Position numbers and translations under genes: made by a program
NCBI RefSeq assembly: GCF_946223165.1
Contig: NZ_CAMIBP010000054.1
Location: 1 to 9,564 of the forward strand
From: an uncultured Corynebacterium sp.
GTDB taxonomy: Bacteria; Actinomycetota; Actinomycetes; Mycobacteriales; Mycobacteriaceae
Direction of reading: 5' to 3'
Length of the DNA: 9,564 nt
In this document: piece by piece, positions 5,391 to 9,564 of the stretch
How positions within the stretch are numbered: position 1 is the first letter of the stretch
Layout: each line of letters opens with the position of its first letter
Notes under the pieces: generated by a model
Told to the model about the DNA's origin: nothing
What the model saw: only the letters and a program-made list of their open reading frames with translations
Database searches by the model: none

Positions 5391-7601
5391 ATGGCTAACG
5401 CACTCCAGCCGCTCGCCCACATTGACCTAGGTGTCACGGGCATGACCTGTACGTCGTGCTCCTCGCGCGTCGAGCGCAAGCTCAACAAGGTCGACGGCGT
5501 GGAGGCGACCGTCAACTTCGCCACCGAATCCGCCTCCGTCGCCTACGACCCCACCACGACGACCCCAGAGGACCTCATCAAGGTCGTCGAGGGCGCGGGC
5601 TACGGGGCCTTTTCCCTGTCCTCCTCCGACGACTCCGGCGACGAGGCCGAGGGATCCGGCAATCAGGCTGACGATGCCCGCGCCGCCGAGGCCGCAGACC
5701 TCCTGCACCGCACGTGGATCTCGGGGCTTATCTCCCTGCCGGTCATGCTCATCTCCATGATCCCGGCGCTCCAATTCACTAACTGGCAATGGGCCTGCCT
5801 CGTGCTGGCCACCATCGTCTACATCTTCGGCGGCGCCCCGTTCCACAAGGCCACGTGGGTGAACCTCAAGCACGGCTCGTTCACCATGGACACACTCATC
5901 AGCATGGGCACCACCGCCGCCTACTTCTGGTCCCTCTACGCGCTGTTCATCGGCAACGCCGGCATGCCTGGCATGAAGATGCACATGACGCTCGTCTCCA
6001 ACGACGCGGAGATGGACCACATCTACCTCGAGTCCGTGGGCATGGTCATCACATTCCTGCTGCTCGGCCGCTGGTTCGAGACCAAGGCCAAGGGCCAGTC
6101 CTCCGAGGCCCTGCGCGCCCTGCTGAACATGGGTGCCAAGGACGCCACCAAGCTCGTGGACGGTACCGAGGTCCGCATTCCTATCAAGGACCTGCGCGTG
6201 GGCGACGTTTTCGTCGTCCGCCCAGGCGAGAAAATCGCCACCGACGGCATCGTCACCACCGGTCACTCCGCCGTCGACGAATCCATGCTCACCGGCGAGT
6301 CCGTCCCCGTCGAGGTCTCCGAGGGCTCCGCCGTCACCGGCGCCACCGTCAACGCCTCCGGCCGCCTCGAGGTCCGCGCCACCCGCGTCGGCTCCGACAC
6401 CGTCCTGTCCCAGATGGCCACAATGGTCACCGACGCCCAGGCCTCCAAGGCCCCGGTCCAGCGCCTGGTAGACAAAATCGCGCAGGTCTTCGTACCCGTC
6501 GTCATCGGCATCTCGGTGCTGACGCTCATCGTTCACCTCTTCTTCGGCGGCGTGGCCCCCGCGTTCGTCGCCGCCGTCGCGGTGCTCATCATTGCGTGCC
6601 CGTGCGCCATGGGCCTGGCCACCCCGACCGCCATCCTGGTCGGCACCGGCCGCGGCGCCCAGCTGGGCATCCTCATCAAGGGTCCGGAGATCCTCGAGTC
6701 CACCCGCCAGGTCGACACCATCGTCGTGGACAAGACCGGCACCATCACCGAGGGAAAGATGTCCGTCGTCCGCGTTGAGGGCGACGTCCTCGAACTCGCC
6801 GCCGCCGTCGAGCGCGGCTCCGAGCACCCCATCGCCAAAGCCATCGTGACCGCTGCTGCCGATGCCGCCGGTGCCCCCGTCGCCCAGGACTTCCAGTCCA
6901 TCGCCGGACAGGGCGTGGAGGGGTCCGTGACGGTGGACGGCACGACCAAGCGCGTGCGCGTCGGCCGCCCCACCCCCGCGCAGGCCGCCGCCTATGACGG
7001 CACCGGCACCCTCGTGGCCGTGAGCGTCGACGGTGAGCCCGCCGGAACCATCGAGGTCCGCGACACCGTCAAGGCCACCTCCGCGCAGGCCATCGCCGCG
7101 TTCACGGAGCTGGGGCTCACCCCGCACCTGCTCACCGGCGACAACTCCCGCGCCGCGGCCGCCGTGGCCGACGAGGTGGGCATCGAGTCCGTCACCTCCG
7201 AGGTCATGCCGGAAGCCAAGGTCGAGGTGATCAAGAAACTGCAGGCTGAGGGCAAGACCGTGGCCATGGTCGGCGACGGCGTCAACGACGCGGCCGCGCT
7301 GGCCCAGGCCGACCTGGGCATCGCGATGGGCACCGGCACCGACGTCGCCATCGAGGCCTCCGACATCACCCTCATGAACGACGACCTGCGGTCCGCCGCG
7401 GATGCCATCCGCCTGTCGCGCCGCACGCTGAAGATCATCAAGGGCAACCTCTTCTGGGCCTTCGCCTACAATGTCGTCCTCATCCCGGTGGCGGCCGTGG
7501 GTCTGCTCAACCCGCTGTTTGCCGGCATCGCCATGGCGTTCAGCTCCGTGTTCGTCGTGAGCAACTCCCTGCGGCTGCGCAGTTTCCGGGCGTTTGCATA
7601 A
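5391..7601 (+). CDS. copA: P1B-type Cu(I)-exporting ATPase (CopA)
   Basis: The 736-residue protein has one N-terminal heavy-metal domain (GMTCTSC, 17-23) and a short acidic linker (79-100). The rest is a complete P1B ATPase: actuator TGES (301-304), metal-site CPC in IACPCAMG (403-405), phosphorylated aspartate in DKTGT (Asp447), SEHP (477-480), TGDN (582-585) and GDGVND (628-633). YN (693-694) and MAFSS (715-719) in the last two membrane helices complete the signature of Cu(I)-specific P1B-1 pumps. It exports Cu(I) across the cytoplasmic membrane. The loop after the fourth membrane segment is methionine-rich (GMPGMKMHM, 191-199). AGGGA lies 8 bases before the ATG. It is co-transcribed with copZ, and no terminator is seen after it. 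Confidence 0.97.
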   Translation: MANALQPLAHIDLGVTGMTCTSCSSRVERKLNKVDGVEATVNFATESASVAYDPTTTTPEDLIKVVEGAGYGAFSLSSSDDSGDEAEGSGNQADDARAAEAADLLHRTWISGLISLPVMLISMIPALQFTNWQWACLVLATIVYIFGGAPFHKATWVNLKHGSFTMDTLISMGTTAAYFWSLYALFIGNAGMPGMKMHMTLVSNDAEMDHIYLESVGMVITFLLLGRWFETKAKGQSSEALRALLNMGAKDATKLVDGTEVRIPIKDLRVGDVFVVRPGEKIATDGIVTTGHSAVDESMLTGESVPVEVSEGSAVTGATVNASGRLEVRATRVGSDTVLSQMATMVTDAQASKAPVQRLVDKIAQVFVPVVIGISVLTLIVHLFFGGVAPAFVAAVAVLIIACPCAMGLATPTAILVGTGRGAQLGILIKGPEILESTRQVDTIVVDKTGTITEGKMSVVRVEGDVLELAAAVERGSEHPIAKAIVTAAADAAGAPVAQDFQSIAGQGVEGSVTVDGTTKRVRVGRPTPAQAAAYDGTGTLVAVSVDGEPAGTIEVRDTVKATSAQAIAAFTELGLTPHLLTGDNSRAAAAVADEVGIESVTSEVMPEAKVEVIKKLQAEGKTVAMVGDGVNDAAALAQADLGIAMGTGTDVAIEASDITLMNDDLRSAADAIRLSRRTLKIIKGNLFWAFAYNVVLIPVAAVGLLNPLFAGIAMAFSSVFVVSNSLRLRSFRAFA

Positions 7602-7607
7602 AAACAC

Positions 7608-7636
7608 TGGCACAAGTCGGGGCTTGGGTCTATGGT
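7608..7636 (+). promoter_or_regulatory. candidate promoter giving a leaderless MFS mRNA
   Basis: TATGGT (7631-7636), the same -10 hexamer as in the GntR promoter, ends 6 bases before the ATG at 7643. The start of transcription would therefore fall on or next to the start codon. A weak -35 (TGGCAC, 7608-7613) lies 17 bases upstream of the -10. No Shine-Dalgarno sequence precedes the ATG, which agrees with a leaderless start. Confidence 0.5.
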
Positions 7637-7642
7637 TAGCCC

Positions 7643-8962
7643 ATGCCTCGTCTTGATCATCGTTCAATCACCCGTTCCGAGCGCCTTGACCGGCTGCCCG
7701 TCACCCCTAAGCACCGGCGCCTACTCGTCGGCTCCGGCATCGGCTGGGCCCTGGACGCCATGGACGTCGGCCTCATCTCTTTCATCATGGCCGCCCTAGC
7801 CGTCCACTGGGGCATCACGCCTACCCAATCCTCGTGGCTCGCCTCCGTCGGCTTCATCGGCATGGCGCTGGGCGCCACCTTCGGCGGGCTGCTCGCCGAC
7901 AAGTTCGGCCGCCGCCACATCTTCGCCGTCACCCTCCTCGTTTACGGCCTTGCCACCGGCGCCTCCGCGCTGTCCACTGGCCTGGCCATGCTCATCGTCT
8001 TGCGCTTCATCATCGGCCTCGGCCTCGGCGCCGAGCTGCCCGTTGCCTCCACCCTCGTCTCCGAGTTCGCGCCCCTGAAACAGCGCGGCCGCATGGTCGT
8101 CCTCCTCGAGGCCTTCTGGGCAGTGGGATGGATCCTCGCCGCGGTGATTGGAACCTTCGTCGTGGGGGCATCGGAAAGCGGCTGGCGCTGGGCGCTGGCC
8201 CTCGGCATGGTTCCGGCACTCTACGCGCTGTACGTGCGCCTTGGCCTGCCGGAATCCGTCCGCTACCTCGAATCCCGCGGTCGCCACGACGAAGCCGAAG
8301 CCATCGTCCAATCCTTCGAGGAAGGCACCGAGCCCGTCGACGTTGCCGCTCCCACGTACGCCGAGGAGGACGTCACCGCGCGCAGCATCTGGTCCCCCTC
8401 CCTGCGCCGCCGCACCGCCGCCCTGTGGACCGTGTGGTTCTGCGTCAACCTCAGCTACTACGGCGCGTTCATCTGGATCCCGTCGCTGCTCGTCGCCGAC
8501 GGCTTCTCGCTGGTGAAATCCTTCGGATTCACCCTCATCATCACGCTCGCCCAGCTACCCGGCTACGCCGCCGCGGCCTGGCTCATCGAGGCCTGGGGTC
8601 GTCGCTCCACGCTTGCTACCTTCCTCGTCGGCTCCGCCTGCGCCGCCGGCCTCTATGGTGCTGCGGATTCCGTGCCGATGATCCTCGTCGCCGGCTGCCT
8701 GCTCTCCTTCTTCAACCTCGGTGCCTGGGGTGCCCTCTACGCCATCGGCCCGGAGCTCTACCCCACCCGCCTGCGCGGCTCCGGCACCGGCGCCGCCGCC
8801 GGCTTCGGCCGCGTGGCCTCCATCATCGCGCCGCTCATCGTGCCCGTCGTGCTGCACGCCGCCGGCGTCCCGTGGCTCTTCGGCCTCTTCGCCGCCGCCT
8901 TCGCCCTCGCGGCGCTCGCTGCCCTCATGTTGCCGGAGCAGCGTGGCAAAGCACTAGGCTAG
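7643..8962 (+). CDS. MFS transporter, sugar-porter/NiaP-like
   Basis: The 439-residue protein has the length and layout of a 12-helix major facilitator. The loop between helices 2 and 3 carries motif A (GGLLADKFGRRH, 81-92). A second RG(R) motif follows helix 4 (149-151), PESVRYLESRG (203-213) ends the first half, and ELYPTRLRGSGTG (371-383) lies in the second half; these are sugar-porter family marks. The start of helix 1, GWALDAMDVG (34-43), with its spaced aspartates, resembles NiaP/YceI and aromatic-acid transporters more than true sugar carriers. The substrate is thus probably a small carboxylate such as niacin or an aromatic acid, but this is uncertain. A central cytoplasmic loop spans about 207-255. 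A leaderless start is likely. A VanZ-family gene follows after 6 bases. Confidence 0.9.
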   Translation: MPRLDHRSITRSERLDRLPVTPKHRRLLVGSGIGWALDAMDVGLISFIMAALAVHWGITPTQSSWLASVGFIGMALGATFGGLLADKFGRRHIFAVTLLVYGLATGASALSTGLAMLIVLRFIIGLGLGAELPVASTLVSEFAPLKQRGRMVVLLEAFWAVGWILAAVIGTFVVGASESGWRWALALGMVPALYALYVRLGLPESVRYLESRGRHDEAEAIVQSFEEGTEPVDVAAPTYAEEDVTARSIWSPSLRRRTAALWTVWFCVNLSYYGAFIWIPSLLVADGFSLVKSFGFTLIITLAQLPGYAAAAWLIEAWGRRSTLATFLVGSACAAGLYGAADSVPMILVAGCLLSFFNLGAWGALYAIGPELYPTRLRGSGTGAAAGFGRVASIIAPLIVPVVLHAAGVPWLFGLFAAAFALAALAALMLPEQRGKALG

Positions 8963-8968
8963 CGGTTT

Positions 8969-9439
8969 GTGCGTCAACGAATCCTCCCCTTCGGCCTCGG
9001 CTGCTACCTCGGTGTAGTCGTGGCCCTCACGCTTCTCAAGGCGTTCTTTCGCATTGGGGAGTTGTGGGTGCCCGCCAACCAGCGGGTCCGCCAGGTGCGC
9101 TGGATTCCCCTCGACGAACTCTTCCGCGGGTCGTGGTTCAAGCCGGTCTTCGAGTACGGTGGTAACCTTCTTCTCTTCGTGCCGCTGGGCATCCTCATGT
9201 TCCTGCTGCTGCGCTCCGAGGCGAAGGCCATAGCGTGGTGCGTGGGGCTCAGCGCGCTCATCGAGGCAAGCCAGTTCCTCTTCTCCTTAGGGCGCACCGA
9301 CATCGATGACATTCTGTTCAACGGGCTCGGGGCCACGCTCGGCGCCGCGATTGCGCGTCGCGCTGGCCCCCGCTGGGACAGCATCTTCCTCGCAATGCCG
9401 TTCATCGCGTTCGCGGCCTTTGTCGCCCTGCTCTTCTAG
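8969..9439 (+). CDS. VanZ-family membrane protein
   Basis: The 156-residue membrane protein starts at GTG 8969, 6 bases after the MFS stop codon. It has the VanZ-like core: NLLLFVPLG (66-74), an ExxQ pair in EASQ (99-102), and GRTDIDDILFNGLGATLG (108-125), whose Arg, Asp and Asn residues are typical of the family. Membrane segments lie at about 5-26, 66-81, 86-105, 112-130 and 138-155. VanZ is known from teicoplanin resistance, but most members are of unknown function, so a resistance role should not be assumed. No good ribosome binding site is seen. Translation may be coupled to the MFS gene, or the message may start at the GTG, as TAGGCT (8955-8960) would fit a -10 box. An intrinsic terminator follows. 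Confidence 0.85.
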   Translation: MRQRILPFGLGCYLGVVVALTLLKAFFRIGELWVPANQRVRQVRWIPLDELFRGSWFKPVFEYGGNLLLFVPLGILMFLLLRSEAKAIAWCVGLSALIEASQFLFSLGRTDIDDILFNGLGATLGAAIARRAGPRWDSIFLAMPFIAFAAFVALLF

Positions 9440-9470
9440 CCGCCTGGCCCTGTGTGGGCTGGCGGCTTTT
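9438..9470 (+). terminator. intrinsic terminator after the VanZ-family gene
   Basis: AGCCGCC (9438-9444) pairs with GGCGGCT (9461-9467), and the inner GGCCC/GGGCT continues the stem with one wobble and one bulged T around a TGTGT loop. TTTT (9467-9470) follows. The stem starts at the VanZ stop codon itself. It would also face a convergent gene entering from the right. Confidence 0.8.
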
Positions 9471-9482
9471 CGCGTGTGGGGG

Positions 9483-9564
9483 TTAGTTTGTGGGCGGGTC
9501 CGGTGGGTTCGGTGCTGGTTCCCAGAGGTGGCTGATGATTGGTTGGGGTGGCCCGCCGTAGGGC
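9483..9564 (-). CDS. possible C-terminal fragment of a gene running off the right edge
   Basis: On the minus strand one frame stays open from the window edge to a TAA at 9483-9485. It encodes 26 residues, beginning PYGGPPQPIISHLWEP and ending NPPDPPTN. The Pro-rich tail and the position, converging on the VanZ terminator, suggest the end of a real gene. I have a faint impression of the C-termini of corynebacterial DUF222/HNH endonuclease-like proteins, but nothing here proves it. The fragment is short enough to be chance. Confidence 0.3.
   Translation of the reverse strand, partial: PYGGPPQPIISHLWEPAPNPPDPPTN

Noticed and set aside
5427..7667. 746-residue open frame on the minus strand, longer than copA on the other strand
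   Set aside because: It lies exactly antisense to copA, is Gly/Asp/His-rich and has no family motif. Such frames arise from GC-biased third codon positions. CopA has every P1B motif intact.
7834..9165. 443-residue Arg/Pro-rich plus-strand frame across the MFS and VanZ genes
   Set aside because: A shifted-frame shadow of two well-supported genes; its composition is not protein-like.
8969..9439. Glycopeptide resistance from a VanZ-family gene
   Set aside because: No vanA-type cluster is present, and most VanZ-family proteins have no shown link to resistance.

Overview
The window looks like a chromosomal stretch of a high-GC actinobacterium, most likely Corynebacterium or a close relative. The reasons are the strong GC bias at third codon positions, 4-base ATGA gene overlaps, TANNNT-type -10 elements, apparently leaderless starts, a CsoR-type copper operator ahead of copZ-copA, and a SigH-type promoter candidate ahead of a thioredoxin gene. 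Genus is an inference from style and content; no rRNA or other marker gene is present. I see no CRISPR array, tRNA, rRNA, insertion sequence or prophage gene.

Left part (68-2347, minus strand): a three-gene operon reading leftward, made of a short YtrA-type GntR repressor, an ABC ATPase and a multi-pass membrane protein. The genes are joined by two 4-base stop/start overlaps. Its control region is clear: a -35 TTGACG, a 17-base spacer and a -10 TATGGT, then a perfect 9-bp inverted repeat at the expected start of transcription. This suggests the GntR protein represses its own operon until an unknown signal, possibly envelope stress or an antibiotic, releases it.

Middle part (2422-5021): a plus-strand gene for an NYN/PIN-like putative RNase, with an Ala/Asp/Pro-rich linker and an unassigned C-terminal domain, ends at a 15-bp perfect hairpin. 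It converges on a minus-strand pair: thioredoxin, then a PspA/IM30-like coiled-coil protein. A strong intrinsic terminator lies between the last two, only 23 bases before the pspA-like start codon.

Copper part (5022-7601): thioredoxin and the copper genes copZ (chaperone) and copA (Cu+ export ATPase) are divergent. The 147-base gap between them carries a SigH-like promoter facing thioredoxin and a CsoR-like operator lying between the -35 and -10 of the copZA promoter. CsoR itself is not in the window. CopZ would pass Cu(I) to CopA for export, while thioredoxin would repair thiol damage of the kind copper causes.

Right part (7643-9470): an MFS transporter (sugar-porter/NiaP-like), probably translated from a leaderless mRNA, is followed 6 bases later by a small VanZ-family membrane protein and an intrinsic terminator. 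The last 80 bases may hold the C-terminus of a minus-strand gene that runs off the window.

I found no convincing wholly new system. The points most worth follow-up are the NYN protein with its unassigned C-terminal domain, the two-way redox/copper control region, and the terminator placed directly before the pspA-like gene.
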